Below are positions 23,640-34,526 of a DNA stretch of 64,000 nucleotides, piece after piece. The notes under the pieces are model-generated. The model was given only the letters and a program-made list of their open reading frames with translations, was not told the origin of the DNA and ran no database searches. The position numbers were made by a program, and so were the translations under genes. Source of the DNA: Mesorhabditis belari (lineage: Eukaryota > Nematoda > Chromadorea > Rhabditida > Rhabditidae); the NCBI GenBank assembly GCA_958450365.1, contig CAUEEP010000742.1, positions 4,507,001 through 4,571,000 on the forward strand. Direction: 5' to 3'. Every line of letters begins with the position of its first letter. Position 1 is the stretch's first letter.

Positions 23640-24488
23640 ATAACTTCAATCAATTTGCCGACCCTGAAAATCTCTAAGTACAAATTGACAGCTGAATATC
23701 TTTTTGTGGAATCTACAAAGCAGAAGAATGTAGCAGAAGAGTAATTCCAATGTAAATGACTGGCAAGGTGTTCTTTGTGCGGCTGGGTAATCGCTCGCGA
23801 CCTGGCAAACGCTCCCGATAGATAGGTGAGCGATGGAGCCGACTCCGTCTCTTTTTGGCGCCACTATGCCCAAACTCTTGGCATCAATCTTTGCCCTAAA
23901 TTTCGGCTGTATTTATGCTACAAATTCTATATCCCTTCAAACCAAAACTATCTGAAATACTTAAGGTTGAAAGGCCGGCAAACCGTTTGAATTTTTTAGT
24001 AAAGGTTGATTGAATATCGCTCTCTCCTTTAATGAGTTGACCCTTTGCGCATTTTCAAATTCTCTAGTCAATTAACGAAATTGCCGAGTTTTTGGCAAAT
24101 GACAGGTGGGTTCGTTTAAATCCTCCCACCTTCTCACCGCAAAAATCGGCTCATTTTTGCGAATTGCCTCTAAACTTGCCGGCAATTCAGCGCAATTCGA
24201 GGAAAACTCGACGAGAGATCGTAGAAACGATGCCCCGATGCGTGAGAAACGCGGAGAAATTCCTGGCTGTGAACACCCGGGGCATTTCGCTCAAAAGTGA
24301 GATTTTTACAAGTGAGATCGCTCATTCACACTTGTAAAGTTTTTCCAGTTACGCCCACCAATCCTGGCAGGGTAATTTGATTTGATTTGATTTGATTTGA
24401 TTTGATTTGATTTGAAATTTGATTCTCTAGCTATAGCAAGTCTTCAGTCTCGAATTTTCAATCATTTTGCTTATCTATCTTAGCCATA
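23640..24488. other. Intergenic, with dispersed repeat family B copy
   Basis: 23640-23980 is a copy of a roughly 400-bp dispersed repeat (shared words: TGTAAATGACTGGC, GGTGTTCTTTGTG, TAATCGCTC, CTGGCAAACG) also seen at 34.06-34.33, 41.26-41.72 and 63.18-63.25 kb. The rest, up to the zinc-finger start, is a relatively GC-richer region that probably includes the promoter. A (GATTT)n run lies at 24375-24415. No gene is supported. Confidence 0.6.
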
Positions 24489-27400
24489 ATGAATACTCCG
24501 ATACGACCAATTCCACAGAATTTAGTGAGTATTAAATTATGTTTAAAAAAGGATCTGAATCTCGTTACAGGATTCTGAAAAGGATTCTGGATGTTTTTTA
24601 AAGATAAGCTGACTGACTGACTGACTGACTGAATCTTGTTTTTTAGTCAGTTTTTTTAAAGTTTATTGAAAAATCAGTTTATTCTATTTGGGCTTCTTTT
24701 GGATTGTTTTAAGCATTAATCCAAAGCATTAATCCAAAGCATTAATCCAAAGCATAAATCCCAAGCATAAATCCAAAGCATTAATCCAAAGCATTAATCC
24801 AAAGCATTAATCCAAAGCATTAATCCAAAACATTAATCCAAAGCATTAATCCAAAACATTAATCCAAAGCATTAATCCAAAGCTTGAGTATACTTGGGAA
24901 ATCTTGACAAAACCATTTTTAGAGTGAACTCTCCGGAATGAACAACCCTTTTCTGCAGAGCCCGATCTCGCTCGGAGCACAAACTGTTTCCCTTCTTCAG
25001 GTGAGATTTTTTTTCAATTAAATTTTGCTGTTTAAGCAATCGTATAGCTTTTCCTTACTTTTACTTCGTAACTTACTTTAAAACTTTACACAACAACATT
25101 GCACAAGATTTAGTCTCCACTCACTCTCTTCACCCCATTCGCTTTACCCGGAACACCAACTTCAACGAGATCGACCCCGTTGATGGATAAGGTTAAAAAT
25201 TAGCTGAAGACAAAATTGTTTAAATAATTTCAACAACAAAGTTTCAACAAGGTTCTACATATTGATTTTCCAGACTCAAGCATCCAGTGCTTTCTCTCCA
25301 TATCACCTTCCATTGACTCCAAAAAGGACTAAGGATTTGAATAGGTAATGTGATAGATTTTATTGATAGATTAACATTATTTTCAAGTACCATTTTCTAA
25401 CAATTCTCTAGATACCGAAAAGAGTTCTGCTATATTTGCAATGATGTGATCAGTATCGAGGGAAAGAGGAGTCAAGGTTTGTATTGAAATTGTATTGAAA
25501 ACGCTTTTATTACATAAACAAATCTCCAGGAGTAGACTAGTCCGGGAGATTTGTTAAAGTAAACCAAAAAAGGAAATAGATTAATTAATTAATTAATCAT
25601 TTGTTATAGTAAACCAAAAAGGAAATAGATTAATTAATCAAACCGTAGGAAATCTTTTTATCACAATCATTTTACCCTTAAGCTATTAGGCTTTCCAGAA
25701 AGTCTTTTCTTTCTTTTTCGTACTTTAGTTGAAAAAAAAATTCACTAATTGACCTACCGTAAATAATGTAATAGTACCCCACCCCATAATGACGGTGCGG
25801 AGCATTACGTAGTCTAGCTTTGGACGAGTTTTTCTCGACACTGGTTTATGCTAAAATGCGCGCTTACGTATCAAAAAATGGCGCTGAATTTCAGCTATTT
25901 TTGATACCAAAGACGCATTTTTGAAGGTATGGGCGCTGTGAAAAAAATGAAATAAAAACTTTTGCGCCTACGCGACTGTACGAGGGGAGTGGGGGACTAT
26001 TACAGTATTTACGGTATGGTATTTTATGAAATCTCCAGGCTAGTAAACCAAAAAGCAAATAGATTAATTAATCAAACCGTAGGAAATCTTTTTATCACAA
26101 TCATTCTACCGTTAAGCTATTAGGCTTTCCAGAAAGTCTTTTCATTCCTTTTCGTAATTTCGTTGAAAAAAAACAAATTCACTAATTAATCTAGGATTTA
26201 CTAAGTGTTTATTTACATAAAAAGTGTTTATTTTTTCGCTATTTATTTTATTTTCTTATTTTTCAAAGGTTTTTCATAGGTTTTTAGAGAAAAACACGTG
26301 TTTTCAATCTCTTTGCTTTTCAATTTGCTTGAAAGTGAACCAAATTGACTTAAAAAGATGGGGAAATTGAACAAGAAACACTTTTTATTTAGAGAAAATC
26401 ATACCGTAAATACTGTAAATAGTACCCGACCCGCATAATGACGGTGCGGAGTATTGCGTAGTCTAGCTTTGAACGAGTTTTTCTCGACACTGGTTTATGC
26501 TACAATGTGCGTTTATTTATCAAAAGAATAGCCCTGAATTTCAGCTATCTATTTTTTGATACCAAAGACGCATTTTTTGAAAGTACGGGTGCTGTGAAAA
26601 AAATGAAATAAAAACTTTTGCGCCTACGCGACTGTACGAGGGGAGTGGGGGACTATTACAGTATTTACGGTAGGTTAATTGGTGAAATTTGTTATTTTTA
26701 AATGGAAGTATGAAAAGAAACGAAGAAAAACCTCTCTGGAAAGCCTAATAATTAACTCATCAGCGACTAAAGATATTAGAAGTCCGAACACCCTACTCAC
26801 CACAGTAAATCGATCATAAAACTGCATCTTTAGCAAACCTTGTCATCTCAAAACTTTAATAACAAACTAATTTCAGGTCCACGGCGTCACATCGTGCAGA
26901 AACATTTGAAAGCAATGCTCTTTCGTTGCCCTCATCCGAATTGTGGACATGGAAGTGTCTATGATCGACATCATGTCACATCACATATGAAGCGAATGCA
27001 TGGAGATCACTCGGAAAAGGTATTCGAAGTTCTTTAGATAATTGACTTTACTTTCTGTTCTCAATCATTTCCTTAAATCCCAGGTAATCGTCGGAAGTGA
27101 GGAGGCGGAGACAGAGATTCAAGCTTGGTACGAAAAGTGCTTTGCCCGACCTGAGAGCTTCAGCGAAAACAGAATGAATTTGGAAAATTTCAATCCATTA
27201 ACGGTTAGTGTACGTAAAATATTTGAATAACTTGTTTTAAAATAAAAATATCGACTCTGTTCGATTACAGGATGGCTTTGATTCATTCTTTGATTTTGGT
27301 TCCAAGAATTCATTGATCTATTCGTTCCTAGGAGTAAACGGATATGGACTAGAATTTGGGTTAAGTTAAAGAGAGTGGATCCCTCTGTGATCTCCTGCCA

Positions 27401-28862
27401 TCTTGCCATTTGATATCGTCTCTAACACCCCAACATCCCGACTCAACTCCTCCAACGTAGTAGAGGGGAGTTCCTGTGAAATGACCGACCTGAACTGCAG
27501 TTGTATAGACCCGAAAGATCTATATTTTTATTTACAGTAGTACGATAAGACGAATAGATTACAAATGAGTGAAAGGTGAAGGGGGGACTCCAAGTGAGAG
27601 CCTCACTTGTTCTCCTAGACAATCCCAAGGACTTCTCGGCGATGAAAGGGATAAGTAAAGGGGAGATCAAATTTATCTAATAGACAAATCATTTAATAAT
27701 AACAATAGTAACTAAAATATCAGTTTGTCTCGGAGCTGACATTACGAACAAATCTTTTCTGATGTACTAAACTTCTCAATTCTTGCATTAAACAGTGATC
27801 AGCTTATTAAAAACGCTAAATTTTGCGTTACTGGATGTTTATTTATGTTTGTATTCAGTTTGCAACACTTTAGAATGTGGAACTTGTTTTGCAATGATTT
27901 TCAGTTAAAGTTGTGTCGATTCTATTTTGAGAAAAGTCAACTCCCTAACCTTACTAGTTCATTTATCTGAGTGTACTTTAAATTACTGTTTGTTCCTAGG
28001 AATAAACAGATATGGACTAGAATTTGGGTTAAGTTAAAGAGAGTGGATCCCTTTTGATCTCCTGCCAACTCTAACAGCCCCGACAACCCGACTCAACTCC
28101 TCCAACGTAGTAGAGGGGAGTTCCTGTGAAATGACCGACCTGAACTGCAGTTGCATAGACCCGAAAGATCTATATCTTTATTTACAGTAGTACGATAAGA
28201 TGAATAGATTTCAAATGAAAGGGGAGGGGGACTCCAAATGAGAGCCTCACTTGTCCTCCTAGACAATCCCAAGGACTTCTCGGCGATGAAAGGGATAAGT
28301 AAAGGGGAGATCAAATTTATCTAATAGACAAATCATTCAATAATAACAATAGTAATTAAAATATAAGTTTGTCTCGGAGCTGACAGATCTCAAAAATTTG
28401 CATAGTGACACCCAAAGGAGGTCTTGATCTCGAATTCCAAACTAATAACTATAAATGAAATGAAAAAACTTAGACAAATAGATATAGATAAAAGAAGTTA
28501 GGTAATCCTTTTTCTTTTTAAGTTATCCTGTTATTAAACAGAGCCAAAATATCTAATCAATACAAATTTCAGTTCCCAACTCCAACCCCAAGTCTTCCAC
28601 TAGCAAGTCTTCAACTCTCATTGGCAATGAGTCCCTTCAGACCGCTTCAATCATTGGTGAGCTAATATTAAAAGGAAAAGACTCTAGTTTTAAATGTAAT
28701 TGAGCAAAAGCAAGGAAAGATTGCTTTTAAAAGGATTTAAAGGATTTAAAGGAAAGGATTCACTTCAATTTCCAGCCGATCAACAATCCCTACGTGACAC
28801 CCGAGTTGACACCAACGAGAAAGCTCAACGGGTTCATGATTGGTGATATACTTGGGCAATGA
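24489..28862 (+). CDS. Two-finger C2H2-like protein with C-terminal eh1-like motif
   Basis: Likely a nuclear DNA-binding repressor. Exons 24489-24524, 24923-25000, 25114-25191, 25274-25344, 25412-25476, 26877-27019, 27084-27203, 28573-28656, 28776-28862 give a continuous frame of 253 aa; the start follows a trans-splice-like acceptor (TATCTTAG at 24483). Residues 1-88 are Ser/Thr/Pro-rich with SP/TP pairs. Finger 1 (about 93-117): FCYIC then H-x4-H, with a long spacer. Finger 2 (about 125-150): C-x4-C-x13-H-x4-H (FRCPHPNC ... HMKRMH). Then an acidic/aromatic stretch and a second Pro/Ser-rich tail ending GFMIGDILGQ. The FMIGDIL segment matches the eh1 pattern F-x-I-x-x-I-L known to bind Groucho/UNC-37. 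An element insertion fills intron 7. I cannot name the orthologue. Confidence 0.8.
24711..24882. repeat. 13-bp minisatellite (AAGCATTAATCCA)
   Basis: About 13 units in the first intron of the zinc-finger gene. Confidence 0.95.
25757..26014. mobile_element. MITE, family CCGTAAATACTG, copy 1
   Basis: Inverted termini CCGTAAATAATGTAATAGT and ACTATTACAGTATTTACGG flanked by TA. The interior shares GACGGTGCGGAG, TTTTTCTCGACACTGGTTTA and GCGCCTACGCGACTGTACGA with copies at 26404-26670 and 47871-48136. No coding capacity. In intron 5 of the zinc-finger gene. Confidence 0.9.
26404..26670. mobile_element. MITE, family CCGTAAATACTG, copy 2
   Basis: Same termini and interior as copy 1, 390 bp downstream in the same intron, again TA-flanked. 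The sequence beside it (ATTAGGCTTTCCAGA-type flank) is present in direct and inverted orientation around both copies, indicating local segment duplication. Confidence 0.9.
27323..28385 (-). mobile_element. TRIM-like element: two long terminal repeats, 250-bp core
   Basis: Two direct repeats of about 395-420 bp (27323-27741 and 27991-28385) enclose a unique core of about 250 bp with no retroelement ORF. Read on the minus strand, the better-preserved repeat starts TGTCAGCTCCGAG and ends CCTAGGAACA (TG...CA) and contains AATAAA. This fits a terminal-repeat retrotransposon in miniature. GATCT stands next to both outer ends. ORFs inside it (for example 27443-27670 and 28093-28314) are the same repeat read twice, not genes. 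It occupies intron 7 of the zinc-finger gene. Confidence 0.7.
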
Positions 28863-29725
28863 AAGCAATGGATGAATGGATATTTTAGAATTTTAAAGTA
28901 GAGATATGAAACATATGATTTCATAGTTCTATGAATCGTCAATCTCTTCAAATTCTATAATTTGCAATGATCTTTATCGAGATTTATATCATCTTCTGCT
29001 TGTAAAACTTGTTGAATCTTGGTGGATCGTAGCGATCGAGCCAGCGTAAGCCGTAGCCCCAATTGTGTTGGTCATTAATTCTAATACCCCTTCTTAACTT
29101 TAATACCGATCTTTTCTATAGTTGCATTGTAAATATTTCCTAGAAACTTTCTCACTGCTTTGCCTTCATTTTGTGATTACTTACGAATCTTGGTGGATCG
29201 TAGCGATCGAGCCAGCGTATGCTGGAGCCGAGCTGGAGCGTGAGCCAGCGTAAGCCGTAGCCCCAATTGTGTTGACCATTAATTCTAATACCCCTTCTTA
29301 ACTTTAATACCTATCTTTTCTATAGTTGCATTGTAAATATTTCTTAAAAACTTGCTCACTGCTTTGCCTTCATTTTGTGATTACTTACGAATCTACTAGT
29401 GCATTTACTATTCAGCAAATATAACCAAGCTTTTTTTAGGTATAAACTATAGCTCTTAAGTCTGTCTTAAGTCTGTAAAACCTAATTTTTTCTTTTTTCC
29501 TTTGCTATTGTTATATTTTGGTGTGTGTGTGTGTTTAAATAAATATCTAAAATCGATAAAGTCACATCAAAATCAATCAAGCTTTCCTCATGACATAGCA
29601 AATTTTTTCCAATTTTTTTTCTCAGTCAAAAGATATGACACATTTCGTCAACAAATGAACACAAAAAAGAAGAAAAGAAGAATAAAAAAAGAGAATTTCA
29701 TTTTGAAACACTTTCTATCTAAATC
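28863..29725. other. Intergenic, with two inverted small-HSP exon 1 fragments
   Basis: 29024-29067 and, with a small insertion, 29195-29272 are reverse complements of exon 1 of the small HSP gene at 32.85-32.90 kb: the minus strand reads GYGLRWLDRYDP against GYGSRWLDRYDP in the gene. The two copies are part of a direct duplication with a spacing of about 173 bp. The remaining sequence is AT-rich with a short (GT)n at 29521-29533 and no supportable gene. Confidence 0.75.
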
Positions 29726-31414
29726 ATGCTCAAATTAGGCTTTCTTTTGGTCATTTTTTCGTCTTTCATTTTGAGCGTCGACTCGACAACGTGTGAGGAT
29801 TGTGAGGTAAATGAAACAATCAAGTCTTATCGGCTTTTTTATAAGATTTATTCACCCGAATAGTGTACAAACAATACAATCTTTATTTACAGTAGTACGA
29901 TAAGACGAATAGATTACAAATGAGTGAAAGGGGGACCCCAAGTGAGAGCCTCACTTGTCCTCCTAGGCAATACCAACGACTTCTCGGCGATGAAAGGGAT
30001 AAGTAAAGGGGAGATCAAATTTTTCATTCATTGATCTATTCGTTCCTAGGAGTAAACGGATATGGACTAGAATTTGGGTTAAGTTAAAGAGAGTGGATCC
30101 CTCTTGATCTCCTGCCATCTTGCCATTTGATATCGTCTCTAACACCCCGACAACCCAACTCAACTTCTCCAACGTAGTAGAGAGAAGTTCCTGTGAAATG
30201 ACCGACCTGAACTGCAGTTGCATAGACCCGGAAGATTTATATATTTATTTACAGTAGTACCATAAGATGAATAGATTACAAATGAGTGAAAGGTGAAGGA
30301 CTCCAAGAGCCTCACTTGTCCTCCTAGACAATCCCAACGACAACCTTAAATCTTAAATGTATGGAAAAAAAACCGAAATCTATAAAAAAAGAACTAAGAA
30401 TCTAGCAGTCGGGATTGAACCCTTGACCTCTTGGCTATGATACGGGGCTCTTAACCAGTCGGCCAAATCCCCAATTGAAGCCGCGTGAATAAATTAAATT
30501 ATAGAGATTATAGGTAGCAATCGAGGCTGTTGTTTCGTATTTCGAGGATTTCGAAAATGTTACCGTTGATGAAGTGATCGCCCATTTTGATGATCTTTGC
30601 GAGGCGTATGGACAGGAAATGGATGTAAGAACTTAGTAAGAACTGTAAGACAATCGATATAAGAACTTGTAAAAATTAGGAGCAATTACCCGAGTAAATT
30701 ACTTGAGATCGCTCAAAATATTCAATTTGATTAAATGAATAAACAACATTCATTCATTTTTTTTTCATTTCTTATAGCCGTCGTAGTCAACCGGATAGGA
30801 GTCTTGTCTCCTAGTCAGGGGTTAAGGGCTCGATCCCGGCGGCTAGAAAGATTAGTTCTTTTTCCCATTAAGGTTTTATTATGGGTTTTATTATGGGTTT
30901 TATTATGGGTATTTTCTTAACAACATTTAGGCAATAGGGGTAATTAGGGGTAAAAATCTCCGTCGTTGCGTTGTAATTCATTATTCGTATCGAATAAAGC
31001 TACATTTTCAGGTGATGGGTATTTTCTTAACAACATTTTACTTTCATTATGGGTTTTTCTTAAAAACATTTAGGCAATAGGGGTAATTAGAAGTAAAAAT
31101 CTCCTCCGTTGTGTTGTAATTCGTTATTCGTATCGAATAAATCAACATTTTCAGGTGATGGGTTTTTTCTTAACAACATTTTACTTTCATTATGGGTTTT
31201 TCTTAACAACATTAAGGCAATAGGGGTAATTAGAAGTAAAAATCTCCTCCGTTGTGTTGTAATTCATTATTCGTATCGAATAAATCAACATTTTCAGGCG
31301 GCAACTTGCAAGAAACGAAACCAGGCGAATCGGCCTGGGACCGAGAAAATGTTGTCACTTTTGAAAAAAAAAGTCTCTCATCGCGAGATTTGTGCTCAAC
31401 TTGGATGCCATTAA
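29726..31414 (+). CDS. Secreted saposin-B-type protein (SPP-like)
   Basis: Small secreted lipid-interacting protein; nematode members are often intestinal and some are amoebapore-like antimicrobials. Exons 29726-29806, 30514-30624 and 31298-31414, all phase 0, give 102 aa. Residues 1-20 (MLKLGFLLVIFSSFILSVDS) form a signal peptide. The mature part has the saposin B cysteine layout: CEDC, then a single Cys after an amphipathic stretch (HFDDLCEAY), then ATCKK, then EICAQLGC. The middle exon is acidic and the last exon strongly basic (KKKVSHRE), an unusual split charge. Intron 1 contains partial TRIM-like repeats and a tRNA-like element; intron 2 carries a tRNA-like element and three 143-bp repeats ending in splice acceptors. 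Pore-forming activity cannot be inferred from sequence alone. Confidence 0.82.
29870..30350. mobile_element. Partial TRIM-like terminal repeats in saposin intron 1
   Basis: Two incomplete copies of the 27.3-28.4 kb terminal repeat lie head to tail, joined at the CTATTCGTTCCTAGG boundary. The 17 bp ATTCATTGATCTATTCG before the junction also precede the first repeat at 27.3 kb, so they belong to the element rather than the host. Confidence 0.7.
30404..30473 (-). mobile_element. tRNA-like element (family C, CAT in loop position)
   Basis: On the minus strand: GGGGATTTGGCCGACTGG as acceptor/A-box-like start, TATCATAGCC with a CAT triplet, then AGAGGTCAAGG and B-box GGTTCAATCCC. The anticodon stem does not pair. 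The same GAGGTCAAGGGTTCAATCC core is at 55.2 kb on the + strand, so this is a dispersed tRNA-derived repeat. Confidence 0.5.
30777..30844 (+). mobile_element. tRNA-like element with paired acceptor arms
   Basis: GCCGTCG at the start pairs fully with CGGCGGC at the end; AGGAG/CTCCT can form an anticodon-like stem; A-box-like TAGTCAACCGG and B-box-like GGCTCGATCCC are present. The T-stem overlaps the acceptor strand, so about three bases are missing. It is a damaged tRNA or tRNA-derived element in intron 2 of the saposin gene. Confidence 0.5.
30918..31297 (+). repeat. Three 143-bp tandem units, each ending in a splice acceptor
   Basis: The unit (shared words CAACATTT, GGCAATAGGGGTAATTAG, TTCGTATCGAATAAA) ends in ACATTTTCAG. 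The AGs fall at 31011, 31154 and 31297, exactly 143 bp apart. The last one is the true acceptor of saposin exon 3. The first two are followed directly by GTGATGGG, giving AG|GT junctions. Confidence 0.9.
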
Positions 31415-32834
31415 ACGGAAAGCGATAAAATTTTTAAGGATTTTCGATTCTTTTTGAGCATTTTTGAACATTTTTGAACTTTTGAACGTTTAAAATGAAC
31501 TTGCAGACTATTTAAAAACAAATTTAAACAAGCAAAATGATTACAAGAATTTTCTTTATAATATTGGGTTGTCCAGTTATGAATGCACGTTTTTTACTCT
31601 TCTGTAAATTTCTCAAGATACCGAAATCAAGAAAAAGACATATATGAGTATTATTCGAAAGCTGAAGATCTCCTCTACATTTTGATATAAAAAGGTTTTT
31701 GAATTTGTGCAGCTTTTGGGCAAATTGACTGCACAGAAGAAGAGGTGGCCAAAAAATGGAAGGGTGCCTTTGGATCAAGTTTTGGCTCCGCTCAAATTGA
31801 GTTAACCGTTTGATGTTTGACCAATAGATATATCAATACAACTTTTTTAAAAATATAACAATTTCAGAGCATCTTTACTTTTCTTTTCTTTTCTGGGCGG
31901 TTATTTTACACCATAAAACTTGAGGAATAGCTAAGCTGGAATGGATTTTTTCGAAAACGACCTCTCCCTTTGTGCAGTCAATTTCCCAAAAAGTTGAATG
32001 AATTCAAAAACTTTTTTATTCCAAAATGTAGAGGAGATCTTCAGCTTTCGAATGATATATAACACTCATAAACATCTGTTCGATATCTTGAGAAATTTAC
32101 AAAATAGTAAAAACGCGCATTCATAACTGGACAACCCGATAGAATCATCGTTTATCAGAAATTTTTCGGAATTTTTGCAAGAAACACTGAAAACTTATAA
32201 TAAAAACAGCAAATTTCTTAAAGAATCTTTCATTTTCCACTCATCTATCCAAGAAAACAACTAGAAATTTAATAGGAAGATTGCAAAATTTGAACCTTTA
32301 CGGTTAACGGTCAGGGGGCAGCGATTATCGGCATCGACAAACTTGCAGCGCAATTTTATATAAGTTTATGTTAATAACTTTTAATAAAACAAATAGTTTC
32401 TGAAAGCTGACGTTCTAAGCTATCTAAATCTTATTAAAACTTCCTGATCTGATAAGTTTAAGGTGCTTAAAAATGAGCTGAAAGTTGGCCAAAAAATTGG
32501 CCCCCGCGTTAACCGTAGAAATTCCAAAATTTAAACAATGTCTTTCACCTTTTTGCCTTTTTACTATTTTTATCTTATTTGGGATGTTTACATGGCAAAA
32601 GCTGAACCCAATAATTGCACTTTTCTCCATTTTTTTTGCATGAAGGGGGTGTTGTTGTTGAGCGGATTCCCTCAGCCCCTCCCCCTCTCCCCTCCACTAT
32701 CCACTTTTTCCCAGTAAACAACTCACAAATCAGAAGATTTTGTAACTCCATCTCTTTCATAATCAATTTATAATTATCCATCTAAACAATTATTCATTTC
32801 AGTGTTCAATTTCTGAAACTTCAACGCTTTATCA
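31415..32834. other. Intergenic between saposin and HSP genes
   Basis: Apart from the mariner-type MITE at 31564-32139, this holds AT-rich sequence and the upstream region of the small HSP gene. I see no clear heat-shock element (alternating GAA/TTC pentamers). A trans-splice-like acceptor (TTCATTTCAG) ends at 32802. Confidence 0.5.
31564..32139. mobile_element. Mariner-type foldback MITE
   Basis: Termini TTGGGTTGTCCAGTTATGAA and its complement, TA-flanked at 31562-31563 and 32140-32141, with inversion continuing inward for about 200 nt. TTGGGTTGTCC is a typical mariner terminus. The ORF at 31524-31778 is arm sequence, not a transposase. Confidence 0.88.
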
Positions 32835-34526
32835 ATGGCCCTTATGCCGCACAATTTGGGCTACGGCTCACGCTGGCTCGATCGCTATGATCCATTTGAG
32901 AGGTTGGATAGGTTGGATTCTTCTTGATAGGAAATCATTTTGATTTGATTGGCTTTCTATAGCTTTCTAATTTTTAATTGATTTCATTACTTACTATACT
33001 AAAATTGAGTCATTTTGAGCATACTTTAGAGATCGAGACTTTTTGTAGGCTAGACTTTTGAAGTTTAAAGAAAGTTTAAAGAAAACAACGAAAACTACCT
33101 AATTTTAAACTAAAAAGTACTTTAACTGCTTTAACTTGATAAAAGTCTATAAAATGTTCACAATCTAATAGAGAAATCGGTTTTCCTTCTAGAATGATGA
33201 CGACCACTCCATATTGGTTCTCTGTTCCACACGCTCGCCATCTTGACATCGGGAATTCGATTGGAAATGTGAGTTTAAAGTGAGAATTCTTGTTTATAAT
33301 AATAAAAAAGAACAAAGTGCTTGTAATTATGCAAAATTTTCTTTTGAAACAAAATTTCTAGATCTCTAACGATGCCAATCATTTCGCTGTTGACATCGAT
33401 TGTGCCCATTTTCGTCCTGAGGAGATCAAAGTAAGAAAGTTTTCGGTTTTAAAGTTAAAAAACCTACAAAAGATTTAAGATTCTTTTATTTTAAACTCTT
33501 AAAATTTAAGGTGAATGTCGATGGAAACAAGTTGAGCATCGAGGGGCATCACGAAGAGCGAAATGATCAACACGGCACGATTCAACGGTGAGAATTGAGT
33601 TGAACTCAAATTTAAGGACTTTTTTTACGATTACATCCTTTTAGCACATTCAAGAGAAGCTATGTGCTGCCGGAGGATTGCATTATGGACCATGTGGCAT
33701 CGTATCTCTCCAGCGACGGAAAGCTTACCATCGATGCGCCGAAGAAGGGAGCTGTTGGGGTAGTGCACAAAAAAGGATCCTTTTTTTACTATAACTAGGA
33801 AATTGAATCATAGAAATTTAGGAATTCAAAAGACTTTCAAATTCAAAGAAAAGATTCCACAGAAGATTTAAACCATCAATCTGTCACTTAAAGAAGGTTA
33901 AAATCACTGTAATTAGCTGAAAAAAAGATGAAAATAGTTTTGCGGATCATTTCAACCTTGAGGATCATTTCAACCTTCAGCTTACAATTAGTACCTTCGT
34001 TTAACAACGATTAAACCCAAGTTTTAATTGATAGCCTCCAATGAATAGCTCCAATCGATTCTCTGACCTTGAAAACCCCTAGGTAGACATTTACTTCAAT
34101 CTCTTTCTTTTATACCATCTTCTAGAAGATCTCCATGTAAAATGAAAGAGAGGTGTCCTTTGTGTGCCCGCGTAATCGCTTTCCATCTGGTAAACCCCTC
34201 CAGTATAAGGTGTCAATCAACGAGTTTAGCTGTAAGTTTAGCCGCAAACTTTAGCCATCTAAACCAGCTGAAATACTTAAGATTGATCTGCAAAGCTCTG
34301 CAAAACTGATTTAACCTTTGATAACCCGTTAAACTAGAACTTATCAAACGCTTAAATCTTGGAAAACATTGTCAAAGCGAAGTACATCATAATCCAGACA
34401 ATCTATGTAGTGTAAACAAAAAAAAAAGTGATAAAAATAGCCTTATCAAATTCTCCAAAAATTCAGGGCTCTTCTCGTGCGATTCCCATCCAACCGCGTG
34501 GACCATACGCTGTAAAAGACAACTGA
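32835..34526 (+). CDS. Alpha-crystallin small heat-shock protein, copy A (SIP-1-like)
   Basis: ATP-independent holdase chaperone. Exons 32835-32902 (or 32911), 33193-33268, 33362-33430, 33511-33587, 33645-33759, 34467-34526; with the shorter exon 1 the protein is 154 aa. The N-terminal arm is Trp/Tyr/Phe-rich (SRWLDRYDPF, TPYWFSVPH). The crystallin domain (about 50-135) runs HFAVDIDCAHFRPEEIKV, LSIEGHHEE, TFKRSYVLPED to DGKLTIDAP, which holds the conserved G-x-L. The C-terminus has the I-x-I anchor RAIPIQ. Intron positions and phases are the same as in copy B, so the pair arose by gene duplication. Two donors for exon 1 (32903 and 32912) are both in frame, differing by three residues. AATAAA lies at 34625. 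Confidence 0.9.

Noticed and set aside
24092..24337. 81-codon ORF upstream of the zinc-finger gene
   Set aside because: No recognisable domain, no splice partner and overlapped by a second frame; more likely promoter sequence.
27443..28314. Two nearly identical minus-strand ORFs (MISPLLIPFIAEKSLG...)
   Set aside because: They are the two terminal repeats of a TRIM-like element; no protein domain and the frame decays in other copies.
30777..30844. Functional tRNA gene
   Set aside because: The acceptor pairs, but the T-stem overlaps it, so the molecule is about three bases short.
31524..31778. Minus-strand ORF in the mariner-type element as a transposase
   Set aside because: It lies in the inverted arm, is short and lacks the DDE/D catalytic signature.
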